Assembly (NCBI RefSeq): GCF_016086655.4
Contig: NC_052136.2
Span: forward strand, 3,844,001-3,908,000
Length of the DNA stretch: 64,000 nt
Direction: 5' to 3'
From: Lepeophtheirus salmonis
Lineage: Eukaryota > Arthropoda > Copepoda > Siphonostomatoida > Caligidae
Shown here: in pieces, positions 1-11,106 of the stretch
Numbering within the stretch: position 1 is the stretch's first letter
How the letters are laid out: each line of letters opens with the position of its first letter
The notes under the pieces: model-generated
Databases searched by the model: none
Told to the model about the DNA's origin: nothing
The model's input: the letters and a program-made list of their open reading frames with translations, nothing else
Program-made: the position numbers and the translations under genes

Positions 1-661
1 TTTTTGAATTCAACATAAAATTTTGGGAAAAAAACGTTTTTATATTAGTTATTGATTTTTGTATAATGAAAAGTTGGTTCAAATCTATAACAAGGGTAAA
101 TGTACTCAAAAATTTCAAATCAAAAATTCTAAAAAACCAAAAATAAGTCATTTCTCATGCCGGGGGTTCTGGTAGTGAATAATTATAGATTCGTGATCAT
201 CTTGTCAAGTACTACTAAAATTGAATCTAGAAGTTAAAAGTTGACTTGTGGTCTTGCCAAAGAAGACATGATGTATCCAGAATAAGACATCTCCCATACC
301 GCCCCCTCCTTTTATCTCATATTCATTTGTAAGGTTGCAAATAAATAATAAAAAACCCTATATAATATCCTTTGAAAACTCAATCATTAATTACAGTATT
401 TGTTGATAACTTAGAAATTAGGGACAATGGATTAAGAATGTGATAAACACAATATATTACATTAACATTTCAGTCTTTGGGTTAGATACCACCCAGAGAA
501 ATAAATACCGATTACATAATATGTATAACAAAGGATTGACTTCATTATTTCATGGTTCGTTCAAGATAGTTAAATTCAATAAGCAAAATCAAATTAAGTA
601 CAAACCTGTACCTAAAATATTTTCCTCCCGTTAGAGTAATAAACCTCAATTTGTTCAAAAT
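1..661. other. AT-rich sequence, nothing recognised
   Basis: No coding similarity, RNA gene or repeat boundary could be supported here. A 64-codon open frame at 440-634 has low-complexity composition and no recognisable motif, so it is not called a gene. The stretch ends at the TA that flanks the mariner derivative starting at 664. Confidence 0.5.
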
Positions 662-663
662 TA

Positions 664-1378
664 GGTCGGCAGTACTGTCTTTCATTAGGATGTCTAGTTT
701 GAACTCGATCTGTAGACTAGTTTGTTGGAAACAGCTGGATAAGTCAGTCTACCTCACTAGTGCTCCAATATTTTTACAATGAACGAAATTATTGAATAAA
801 GGGTTCGCCTTAAATTTTGTGTAACGAACGAAATGTTAAGTGCTGACTCGTTGAAAATGTTATAAAAGTTTTTGGTGAATTAGTATTATCATAATCCTTG
901 CATTATGATTGGCACAGAGTGTTTAAGGAGTACCGAGAGATCGTCGAGGAAAAGCCGCATTCTGGAGAACTTTTGTCCTCTTCAACAAAATATACCAGCT
1001 TAATGGAGTTATCAGATTGCCTTAACATCTTTCACGAGTCAATCTTTACTATTCTTACTGAAAATTTGATCATGAGACGCGTCGTTGTACGGCTTGTTCT
1101 AAAAAAGCTGAATTTTTTACAAAAGAAGTATCATGAGGAAGTCACTTCGTAGATGTTTGATCGTGCAAATTCCGATACAACGTTCATGGATGAGACTTGG
1201 GTCTACGAGTATGACATACAAACAAGCCAACAATCATCAGGTTTTTTGAAAAATTTCGTTCATTGTAAAAATCGTGGAGCAATAGTGAGGTAGACTGACT
1301 TATCCATCTTTTGCAAGCAAACTGGTCTACATATCGTGCTCAAACTTGGCTTCATAATGAAAGACAGTGCCACAAACC
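664..1378 (+). mobile_element. Internally deleted mariner element with long TIRs
   Basis: This is a 715-bp Tc1/mariner-superfamily element. The sequence shows two terminal inverted repeats of about 127 bp (664-790 and 1252-1378), collinear to the end with scattered mismatches. A TA dinucleotide sits at each outer boundary (662-663 and 1379-1380), which is the expected target duplication. The outermost bases are TAGGT..GGC-like, as in many mariners. The interior holds only the N-terminal part of a transposase and stops just after the first catalytic aspartate, so the second and third aspartates are deleted. It could move only with a transposase supplied by another copy. Confidence 0.9.
898..1250 (+). 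pseudogene. Mariner transposase N-terminal relic
   Basis: The open frame 898-1152 reads as the second helix-turn-helix region of a mariner transposase: a basic WHRVFKEYREIVEE segment, then residues matching the ISKESVHTILTE-type helix (here FHESIFTILTENL), then VLKKLNFLQKKYH. A TAG at 1150 interrupts it. In the same frame downstream comes FMDETWVYEYD and then QQSS, which is the mariner D1 block, with the first catalytic aspartate at 1189-1191. No D2 or D3 follows because the right TIR begins at 1252. It is non-functional. Confidence 0.85.
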
Positions 1379-1734
1379 TAGAAAAAAAAGTTTATAAATC
1401 CCTTCAGCGCGGGCAATTTAAATTAACAACTCCAGGTACTTTTTTGGCAAAATGTATATAACCTTCTTACAAAGTTTCACTAAAATCGATTTCTAATTTT
1501 TTCCATAATCCTGCTTACGAAAAGACAAACCAACAAATGGAGGCGAGTTAATACACCTGTTAACACATAGAGCTATTTTATTATCTTCCTTTTTTGACCA
1601 ATTAACGCCCGTAAGATCTTCTCTGCGTCAATACCGAGAAAACTACAGAGACCGTTGGCATCTGTACTGCCAACATCAATAAGTGCATTACAGCCAAGAA
1701 GAAGGAAAACTTCAACATCAACAATATGGCTAAT

Positions 1735-1805
1735 TTATGACCTGCCTACATCTGGACCTCCCTCCAGCTCTGACCTAAACCCCTTGGACTATCCAGTTTG
1801 GTAAG
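1735..1805 (+). pseudogene. Tc1-like transposase scrap (D3 block)
   Basis: A short stretch translates to P-P-S-S-S-D-L-N-P-L-D-Y-P-V-W, the block around the third catalytic residue in DD37D/maT-type and other Tc1-like transposases. Nothing before or after it keeps a readable transposase, so this is only a residual fragment with unknown ends. Confidence 0.55.
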
Positions 1806-1819
1806 CCATGAACACAGTC

Positions 1820-3015
1820 TTCATATTCAAGAGCTTTGAATTATTATAATTTCATTGCATAATTAAGCCACTTATAAGGAAAAAAAGTCCTAAGTTGGTC
1901 AATAAAGGTGGGAAAGGAGTGATCGTTTCATGTTTAGAGAATTCTTTGCATAAACTTTAATACATCTATTTATTTTATGTATAAGACAATAGTAACCTAC
2001 AAATAAATCCGTTTTTAATCCTAATAAATTTATAACATTTCAACTCAATTCTCTCGTTCATTTTATAAATATTGTACTATTAGTAGTAAATAAGAAATAG
2101 CCTTTAGTAGGGGGAAAAAGGTGCTCGTTCAATATAAAAAGTACCCATTGAATGTCATAATTATCATAATAGTCTGTAAAAATATATAACTCACGTTATT
2201 CAATTTAGAGATTATAATAATGTTCATCGTGTCTCAAAAACACACCTTCTCAATTGATGAATTCTAGGTAAGATCCAATTTCCTTTTGGCAAGGTGAAGA
2301 AGATGAATTAATTCCCACATTATGAGGTATCAAAAAAAAAAAAATAATAAATATAAGCAAGAAAACGAATACATAAAATATTTTCGAAGAATTATTACAA
2401 CTCATGTCGATTAATAGCTCAAGATAAATATGAAAATTATATTTTTATACACATATAATTTTTGATTCACTAACAACAAATGCACAATGTATTTTGTTGC
2501 CAACTATTATTGACAAAAAAATAATATGTTCGGAGCATTCATTGATTGAATTCGAATTAGTTCTAGATGGTGTGCTCTGAACAATTTCTCAACAATTATT
2601 GAAAACACAGAAGAACAATTTCGTACAAATGAATTGAAGACAATAATCAAATTTATCCATGAGCGGAAAAATCCATAACTGACTCAGTTTTTCCCACAGT
2701 CATCTGAATTTTAAAATATCTGGGATTTTAGTCATTCGAGACTCTTATCGTTTAGAGTCATTTTGTACCCTTAAAACAAATCTCAAATAAAAGTAGGACT
2801 AATAAAACTTATCTAAAAGTTATTTTTATTGATTCATAATCTTGTTCGGAACTCGCTAGGTATATTTTCATTTTTAGGCTGAAAAAGGATGAAAAACAAC
2901 ATTCTTCTTTGTGCCTTATAATTTATTCATAATACATGGTCATGAGCAATGTTGTAGTTAATATTATAGAAAAGTATTCAATTAATATCTTTAAAAAAAG
3001 AATCTATTAAAAAAA
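1820..3015. other. AT-rich sequence, nothing recognised
   Basis: No open frame with protein-like composition, RNA gene or clear repeat boundary is visible. A poly-A run lies near 2331-2345. The next feature is the 3' end of the minus-strand transposase relic at about 3018. Confidence 0.5.
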
Positions 3016-3017
3016 AG

Positions 3018-3690
3018 GATATTCAGCCTTTGACCACGTCCACAAGGGAGACTTTGTTCCAGTACTTGATGATTGAGACCTACAAGGAGCTGATTCTATT
3101 GTGTCTATTGGTAGAGACCTTCCTCTATAACACCCCCAAAAAAAAAGTAATCTATGAGATTCATATAGGGGGAATTAGAGGGCCAGGTGTAGCGGTGCCA
3201 AAATGACATCTTCTCTTCTTTAAACAAGTTTTGGGTCTTGCGGGCCTTGTGAAAGGGGGTCAATTCTTGTTGAAACAGAAACTCGACACAATTGGCCTCA
3301 TTTGACAAAAAAACTTTCATCCAAGGTATCATTTGGTCCGACAGGAGTTCACAATACTTGTCGGTCCCACCCTCTCCTTTAGATAAAAGAAAATGTGGGG
3401 CATGCCACTGACGTTGCTCCAAATACCTCCAAGGTTAATAATGCTGGCCGAAAGCTTGGTGTTAAAGACATGTGGGACATAAACTCCCTCTGTGGCCAAT
3501 TATCTGTCGTTCCAGAAGGTGTGGGATCTGTCGACAGTCCATTGTTTCTCCACCGAATAAAAGATGAGTCAGTTAGTGGGATTGCAATTGTTCAGCAACT
3601 TCCTGCTTTGACCAGCCTGGGTGCTCTTCATTTCGTCGGTAAGGATGTGTCTTTTGCGGAGACGGTATGACTTCATCCTCAAGTTAGTGT
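3018..3690 (-). pseudogene. DD37D (maT-like) transposase relic
   Basis: Read on the minus strand, the relic starts near 3690 with a K-S-Y-R-L-R-K-R-H-I-L-T block (end of the DNA-binding region). It continues through an S-V-E-K-Q-W-T-V-D block that corresponds to D1 with a changed acidic residue, then an open frame (3422-3105) with I-P-W-M-K, F-L-F-Q-Q-E and W-P-S-N-S-P. The second catalytic aspartate of FQQD is glutamate here. From that position to the final D of the L-I-D-Y block are 37 residues, the DD37D spacing of maT-type mariners. The relic contains stops and frameshifts, has no N-terminal HTH, and shows no TIR. It is related to the element at 25.6-26.8 kb. Confidence 0.82.
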
Positions 3691-3699
3691 TTATTCAGT

Positions 3700-4075
3700 T
3701 TATGCACAGTGAGGGATTTCAACTATCTGATATGATTTTAAAGCTGTGTGAAATAAAACTTAAAATGTGCACTATTATTACGGATTTTTTTTTTTTTTTT
3801 TTTTGAATAAATTATATGAGACTTGTTATATTGTCTTTTGGAAAAATAAAGTTGTGTAAAAATTGAAATCAGATCATTTTTTTCAAGTATATTTGATTAA
3901 ATCAAAATAATTGAAATTTATTCACGTGAATCAATTAATAGTGATGAAAACGTGAATCACTATAGAGATTTTTTATCGTCAACGTCAGCGTTGTTGATAT
4001 CCTCCAGATTGAAAGAGGCGTGAACAACCAAATTTTAAAAGACTAAAAACTTTTCTTAAAGTAAGGATTAAAGAA
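3700..4075. other. AT-rich sequence, no gene
   Basis: A homopolymer T tract of about 19 bases at 3786-3804 is the only notable structure. No coding content is visible. Confidence 0.5.
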
Positions 4076-4621
4076 AATGGTGAACCACTGCTGTGTCACT
4101 GTCTATAGCTTATAGCATATTTTCTGGGATAATTTTTTATATTCATCGGAAATTGTTCTTTTTACACATTTCTAAATTGAATCAATTACTAAGGGAAAAT
4201 GAAATTACTAGATTTTATAAACTGGAAAACATGGATTACATCTTCATACTAAATTAATATATTATAAAAATGATATATAGAATGATTGTTCCTTTAAGCA
4301 GAATTAATTTTGTAGTATGATGATGAAGCATATATGTATATAATATAATATAACTTAATATGAATAGTTTACAGTACCTGAAAATAAAAAATGAATGCTT
4401 CATTAGATATCTAACGACTTGTGTTTTAATTCATATTGATTTTGATATACGAGTGTGGTTTGAAAAGTATCCAAGCTCCGCGTGAAGATAAAAGCACTCG
4501 TAAATAAAAGTTAGTCCACTCTAAAGAACTCAAGGAAAAAAGTGAACCCTCAGTAGAATAAGAGTATGTTCTTTCATTGGCTTTGCTATTGGTTATTCAT
4601 ACAAAAAACCATTTGCTTTAG

Positions 4622-4870
4622 ACTCACTTCGAAGAATCAATGTTTCTCCAGAAGTCTCCAAAAGGACGGTGGGGTTTGGTGGATAATTTAATTCCTACTT
4701 TATTTGAACGTTCTAAAATAAAAAACAAACGAAAGCTCCCGTTTAACCGAAACAGAGACGCTGAAGAACTTCAGAGGATGCAAAGAGTTATAATGTTAGA
4801 AAACTCCTATGCTAAAGCTCATGGAGATAAAATAAGGAAGATTATCACGATAATAATATTTAATAATTAA
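4622..4870 (+). CDS. Partial exon, THAP-type zinc-finger domain (C-terminal half)
   Basis: THAP domains are C2CH zinc fingers that bind DNA. They occur in host regulators and at the N terminus of P-element transposases. This exon starts right after a polypyrimidine-AG acceptor-like site (AG at 4620-4621), in frame with T-H-F-E-E-S-M-F. It then reaches L-I-P-T-L-F 21 residues later, which fits the domain end H-F-(about 20)-A-V-P-T-[IL]-F. A basic linker (KNKRKLPFNRNRD) and a predicted helical segment follow, with a stop at 4868. Expected earlier zinc ligands would lie in upstream exons. A short frame at 4077-4115 beginning M-V-N-H-C-C-V resembles a THAP start but hits a stop. The exon could be a host gene, a P-type element or a decayed copy. 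Confidence 0.5.
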   Translation, partial: THFEESMFLQKSPKGRWGLVDNLIPTLFERSKIKNKRKLPFNRNRDAEELQRMQRVIMLENSYAKAHGDKIRKIITIIIFNN

Positions 4871-7318
4871 TACATCCTTATAATATTATTAAAATTTATA
4901 GTGTAAAATTCACTTAAGTATTTGATATTTAAAATATAAATTCGGTTGTCTTTGAAATTAATATTTATTTTTATAAATTATATTTCAATCGACTTTGATT
5001 TTGAAAATGAGTTAAAATAATGGTTAAATTATGTATATATTTTATGAATAATAGCGAACTGTTCTAATTTAAAGAAAAACTAAAATGCTTTGGGATGACT
5101 TGTGTTACCTTACTAATAATATACGTAGTATTTTATACTCAGCTGTGGATGTTTTTGCTTCTTTTCCTCCTACAAGTGTTCTAAACAACGATTGCTTGAT
5201 TTCAAAATTAACTACTGTTAAATTGTGTATTTTATAAATATTACATAGTCTAAATTCTTCCTAATGATATTAGGCTTTCTTTTTTTCTTTTCTTTTTTTG
5301 TTTGAATAAAGGTTGTGTTATATAAAAGGTATTCCTTATTAAAGATTCGACAGGAAATCAGTTGACTTGATATCCCTCAGGGTTTCAAAATAATTTATTA
5401 CATCTTTCTGACATGAATTTTACTATAAGTAATTTATTGAGTGAAGGAAGTTTTTATCGGAGAGATTATTTTCGACTTGAGATGGTATCAGCTGTTGGCA
5501 GGGTATTTATGCTATGATAATCTATAAGAAATGGTTTGTTTTTTTGCTTTTTTTTTTCAAATAATATATATATATATATCATAAAGCGGAGCACACAACA
5601 GTTTACCTGATCTTACTTAACACTAGCACCTTGAAACACTCTGTTCTTTCTATGGTTTTTACGTCCACAGAAAATGGTTCTTTGTAAGATCACTAACTGA
5701 TTACATATAAACTTTGATTATTTCATTTTTGATACCATAGAGGCATGCATCCTACAAGAATGAAATTTGTATTAAAGACTATTGACTATGAAATATTTGA
5801 TAATAACTTAGCCAAAGACTTAGAAGGGTTTAGTTCAATCCTTAAACTGGCTAATACGCTACGTCAACTAAGAGTTAAGGATTCGAGCTATTCATAGTTA
5901 TGCCTCGAAATTATTTTTATACGTTTGTAAACACCTAACGGGCGAGTACATTGCTAATCTTCCCATAAATCAATACCTGTCTGAATAGCAAGATCTCTAA
6001 CTTTAATTCTAATTATAGCAAGAGCTATAATAAGCTACTTTTTACCCTGGGTTAGTTGTTAATAACTTCTTTTCAGTTATTCCACAAATTGGAGACGAAA
6101 TATGGTTACGAAATGTTTCGAAATGATTTTGTTGTTTGAAACATCTTTTACCTTTTGATTTTGAGTTATTTCATTTCCAGATCAACTTTGAATAATCCGT
6201 TTTATCCTTGAGCAATGAAGGTGGATATATTGGGTGATTCCTCACCAGGTGGAAAAAAATCCCAAAAGCAGATTTAAAGTTACAGGCGACATGGACTGCA
6301 CTTTTTATGCTATAACTTTTCTTTATAGAGGGTCTGACAGAAAGACATAAGAGGTATTTTTTACCATAATGTTTAAACGCAATCTATGAAAAATTGCATC
6401 GAATATAACTTTTAAAATCCTAGTTTATTAAAAAGAATAATTCCAAGGCTCTCAAACGAATTAATTTTCGTTAAAATCGGAACTTCCTTCACTAAGTTAC
6501 GAGAAAAATGAAATAAAATATATTTAACAACAAGTCCAATTCCAATTGAAGAGGCCCCATTTAAAAATATATTGAACCCTTTCTTTGTGAACCTCCTTTT
6601 TATAAGGTAGCTAATGAACTAGGCATAAAAGAAACCCAAAAATAAAACTTAATTAACTACATCATAAACAGTTGAACGATTGTAATAGTTACTAATTATT
6701 TTTTTCATTTTTCTTACTATTATATTCATTTTGCATTCGTAATTTAAATATAAATAATATTTTTATGAATATATTTTACCAAGAAAAAATAAATCATTAT
6801 ATGAAAATAATCTTAACAACATGAGCTTAAGGTTTCAATATACTATAATTTATTATTCTTAGTGTACGACATTTAATTTTTATATAAGTTTCTACTATGT
6901 AACATTCATTACTTTATTCGAATTGGGAATTAAATCAGTACACATCAGTTTTATGAAGTACTCACATTGAAAAAAAGAAAAAAATCCGAGAAATGATAAG
7001 GAAAAAGAAAGGAACGACTTTTAAGCAAAACTGTTAATTCAATTTACTAAGTATCGATTAAAAATGGCTAAATATACTAATAAATCCTAAACAAGTCTTT
7101 ATCAAGATGAATAAAGAACTGCATTTCTTGAATTAGGTTTAATGTTTTAGGAGCATACTTAAAAGTATTGGCGATAAAAGGTAGATTCAAGAAATAAGAA
7201 GCAGTCTAATTAATTTTAAGCCGTTTAATATCTCAGTTCACTTATGTAAGGTTAAGAATCTTGCACTGAATAAATCAATATTAACTCTGAAAAACAAAAA
7301 TTTGTGACAAGCTTTGGT
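4871..7318. other. 2.4 kb AT-rich sequence, nothing recognised
   Basis: No continuation of the THAP-like gene, no transposase motif and no RNA gene is visible. An (AT)n microsatellite lies at about 5566-5579. Poly-T and poly-A tracts are common. Exons without strong motifs could be missed. Confidence 0.45.
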
Positions 7319-7319
7319 C

Positions 7320-7800
7320 ACTCAATATAGACACCTTCTGCACCAATCACAGCCTTTACACGTTGCTGGAAGGCCTTGCATAAGTTTATGACAGACTCCT
7401 TACACATGTTGTCCTACACAGTCACTATAGTGGCTTTCAGTGAGTTATCATTTGGGCGTGGAGTTTTGTTGGTTTCCCTCTCTAAAATGCCCTTCGCAAT
7501 AAAGTCTAAATATGGTATGGAAGGGGCACGTCTCTTTGTTTCTTTACATTTAGAGCCTCTTGGCCTTCATGAACTCTGTCAGAATGTAGTGTGGGGACCT
7601 CGTATATTTTCATTCGGTAATTCATTGATTTGGTTGTGTCCTCCCCTATTTTCTTGTCCAAACTGGACAGGAACTTTGAATCCCTCTTAAAATTTTGCCC
7701 TCCACTTTCTGCTTTCCAGCTAATGTAGTTATCTTTGATTACATTGATAGGACAGTACTCATTTAAACACCGATCTAATACTATGTTCAAAAAATCCAAA
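7320..7800 (-). pseudogene. Tc1/DD37D-like transposase relic, C-terminal end
   Basis: On the minus strand the last readable part is L-E-R-E-T-N-K-T-P-R-P-N, then a K-A-T-I block, then S-V-I-N-L-C-K-A-F-Q-Q-R-V-K-A-V-I ending in G-V-Y-I-E and a stop near 7328. The same C-terminus occurs in the element at 55.96-57.26 kb. Further upstream the frame K-E-T-K-R-R-A-P-S-I-P-Y jumps directly to this end, so the catalytic core is deleted. The protein is also broken by frameshifts and stops. Confidence 0.72.
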
Positions 7801-7811
7801 TTTAATTTATA

Positions 7812-8475
7812 AGGGGTTGGGCAATAAAACGTGTACTTAAGAGGTTGATTTAGATAAATTCCAAAAATAAAAAGAGGTCCTTGTGTATGAGAACAATCCC
7901 AAGTCGCCTTTCATAGTCCTCTTGATGGTCCTGGCAGCCCCAGAGAAGTCGTTGGCGAGGCAATTCATCAGTTTCATGGGGAAATCCTGATACCTCTTTC
8001 AATGAAGCCCTCGACTTCCTGCTTTCATCATCATGGCACCCTTGAAAATTTATAATGTCTACACTCCTCGTCACCTCAACATCAGCATCTAAGAGATCTA
8101 GATGCTGTGCTTTTTTGGCTTTTTACCCACTCATGATGAAAGGATGACGAAGTGTTATTATATATTTTTGTTATTCTTTTAATGTTTCATAAGTTGTTCA
8201 CATGGAGATGCACTGATTAAGTATAAGTAAACACTATAGCATTATATTTCTTTGATATCCTTTTACATAAAGAATTTCCTTCTCTAGAAACGACCGGGGC
8301 GCGAACCTACGCATATTGAGTTAAAGAGAAATATTTCTCCTGAGCTTGTTTTCCATTGAGATACGTCGTTCCAAAATAGGTGGCTGAACCAGAATGTCAA
8401 AAAATAATCCCTAAACGTTACTATATTCTTGAAAAAGTTAGTATCAATTTACAGTCCACGTATATCTCCCAACCC
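7812..8475 (-). mobile_element. Deletion derivative of a DD37D/Tc1 element, SINE inserted
   Basis: The left end (GGGGTTGGGCAATAAAACGT, 7813-7832) matches the reverse complement of the right end near 8449-8475 and also the TIR of the 55.96-57.26 kb element. A minus-strand start (M-S-G, then K-A-K-K-A-Q-H-L-D-L-L-D-A) lies near 8130. A recognisable piece of the DNA-binding region follows (A-A-R-T-I-K-R-T-M-K-G-D-L-G), and then the 3' TIR, so the catalytic domain is gone. A tRNA-derived SINE (about 8191-8372) separates the coding start from the 5' TIR. The left boundary is a TA (7810-7811). A TA on the right is not clear. Confidence 0.7.
8191..8372 (-). repeat. tRNA-derived SINE, copy A
   Basis: Read on the minus strand, the head has an A-box-like segment (TATCTCAATGG), a B-box-like segment (GGTTCGCGCCCC) and a 7-bp acceptor-type pairing, GAACGAC with GTCGTTT/C. 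The A/T-rich body that follows is shared with copies at 39.97, 42.83 and 49.46 kb. The arrangement (tRNA head, unrelated body, several dispersed copies) is that of a Pol III-transcribed SINE rather than a working tRNA gene. It lies inside the 7812-8475 element, so it inserted later. Confidence 0.8.
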
Positions 8476-11098
8476 AGAATGTTCAAAGAAAAGGGCATGT
8501 TGCAACTGTTCCATGTGTCTGATACACAATTTTTGTTTATTTGGTTAAATATTATATAAGATTTGTCACAGTTCTAACCATTAAATAATAAATGTAGCAC
8601 GTCATCTTCAAATAAAATAAATTTAATTTTGTAGACTACTAAGTCATTTTGGTAAGGATGTTGAGACATATATGCTTATAATGATATCTTATAATATCAA
8701 AGGTTTGACGTAAACAAAAAAAATTGATGACATAACACAAAAATATATTTAAATTTTATTTTGTAAATATAAGTTATAGGCAAAAAAAAAAATGTTATTT
8801 TCTATAGGTATGTATTGTATTATACGAAAATACATAATATATTTTCATATATATTTATGCAATCGATTTGTTCAAAGGCTTTCTAAATATTCAAGTAGAG
8901 AATAAAAAGATATGTAAAAACATATTTCTTGTAGGTTTTACATCTTCCTTAATCACTGAGGAATACTAAATGCATATTCCAATTCATTTTGAATGCAAAA
9001 CTACCTTCCACACAAAAATGCAAATTATTCTCTGTAGCATTTTGCACATCATTTGTTATTTCATAAGATTGCATCAAAGGGGTTTAAGGATTATATAAGG
9101 TAAACCCATATTTTTTGTTTCAATTATCTTGCAATTCAAAATGTATCTTTGTCACTTGTCAATCCTGCTGAAATTTGCTGGCCTTCTAGCAACACTGATA
9201 ACTAGAATTATACAAAATATAACTTGCCAGCATTTAAAAATAAAAGCAATCAAAGAAAAGACAAGGTAACCCAGAATTTTTGGGAGAAGAACAGATTTGC
9301 TGTCATAATGTTGTGTAATTGTGTAATTATATCATAATTCAGCTGGACTATTGGCTCAATAATAAAAAAGGTCAGGCCTCTAGGAACAGACAGTTGAGGA
9401 TGCCTCTACCGTTCTAGAGTATATTGTTTACAAACAATTATTTATCAGAACTAAATAAGCATCCCTAAATCCCACACTATATATATATTGGAAATAAATA
9501 CTTCGAAGTGGATCCTCAATATAACTTCAAGCCTAACAAGGACTTACATAGTTTTATTACTCTCGAGCCATTTTACTCGAGATGTTTCACTTATTTGCAC
9601 AACTACTAGAGAAACCATCTTATATAGACGTTATTTTTTAAGATGTAAAGAATAATAATAAAGTCGTCAGAAAATATTAAACTCTCTTTAAAAGGCCAAC
9701 AAGAAAAATTTCAGATGCATGTAGGCCATATTTATATAAATGTATGGCTAATACTAGATAACAACTTTTTACTCTTAAAAAATATTAGAAAATGACCTTA
9801 ATAACTTGAGGTTTTAGTTTTTGGTTGCCATTTCTCTATCTTATCGGTCTTTTTTTTCTTCTTCTGCCCATTTACAATGGGTATGAGAGGAACTTCTAGT
9901 ATATTTGCAACGTTTTTACTGCTTGCTTCACCTTTATATCAGGCAAACAGCCTTAGCTCTGGTTTTCAAAGAATAGTACTAGACTATGTTTGATATTAAA
10001 TTTCAACTTAAGAAATTAGGCATTCTCTCAAATCTCTTTTAAGGAATGAGAGATGTAATCCTAAGAAGTGATTACGTCCGAACATATCCAAAACTATCTA
10101 TAGAATTTACCTTCTAAATTTTACTGTATTCTGGTACAAAAAAAAATCATTTTATTAATACAAAGGAGAAACTTTATTGACTACCATCAATTTTTGTACA
10201 AATTGTAGATAGTTATGTCTAGTTGGCTGTTATTTTCTTTATTCACGAAGTTTGAGTTACATTTTTGGGCCTCAATTTTTTGACTTTATTTGTTATAAGG
10301 ATTGCGACAGCATCTACTCCTTTTTTCTATGCATGACAATCTGCCTGTAGATGTGGGAACGGGTTGGGCATGGTTTTATTCTAGAGGGGAGATTCTAAAG
10401 TTCTATATAAAAAAAGGTCAATCACAATCTGTGAGAAACGTGTGTTGCCGTCGAGAATAAATTTAGCCTAAAAGGGTTTGCCAAAATGTTTTATAACAAA
10501 TAAAATAATTTTAATTAAGCTTTTGAACTTTTATTTGTAAGATTCATGAAAATCAGTCAGTTTTTAATTTAAACAAAAAACGATTTTCTCAATTCATTTT
10601 TATAATTCTAAGTTTGCAAAATTCTTTGAATACGAATAACTCTACAGATAATGATAGCTCAAATTAGTGACATCATATCTAATGTCATGAAAGGATTCTA
10701 AATTAGTACAGTTTGTCCAAATCGAGTAAAATGAACCGAAATGTTTCTGGAAAACCAATTCTGATTTGATTAACACTCTCTATTTGGACTATTTTTTGTA
10801 TAGTAGTGAAAGATAATATGAACATAATTTGATACTAATGTAAAAACGTTCGTCTTCAATCAAATTTATTATGTTGGGGAAAACTGTTTGGGATATATAG
10901 AGTGGCAGGGTTATACTTTTTTTTTTTTTTTTTTTTTGGTGATAATTATGAATTAAAATCTTGACATGGATAAAAAAAACATAATCAGACAAAATTTATG
11001 TTAGCTTCCAAGTTCTAATAATTATGAATCTGTTGGATTTTCAGATGATTCAGCTCAAAATGAACAACTTCGATACAAAGAGAATATATGAAATATTA
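8476..11098. other. 2.6 kb AT-rich sequence, nothing recognised
   Basis: No transposase, exon or RNA gene could be supported. A T homopolymer of about 21 bases lies at 10917-10937, inside an open frame that is therefore not credible as coding. A short (TA)n run is at about 9479-9488. Confidence 0.45.
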
Positions 11099-11106
11099 TC
11101 TATAAT

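Noticed and set aside
3395..3670. 91-codon plus-strand frame
   Set aside because: It lies opposite a readable minus-strand transposase relic and has no recognised motif. It is a shadow frame.
4448..4480. Possible mariner-type outer end (ACGAGTGTGGTTTGAAAAGT) after TA
   Set aside because: No inverted partner was found and the match to known ends is loose.
7376..7690. 104-codon plus-strand frame
   Set aside because: It overlaps the minus-strand transposase relic, which has family motifs (C-K-A-F-Q-Q-R-V). The plus frame has none.
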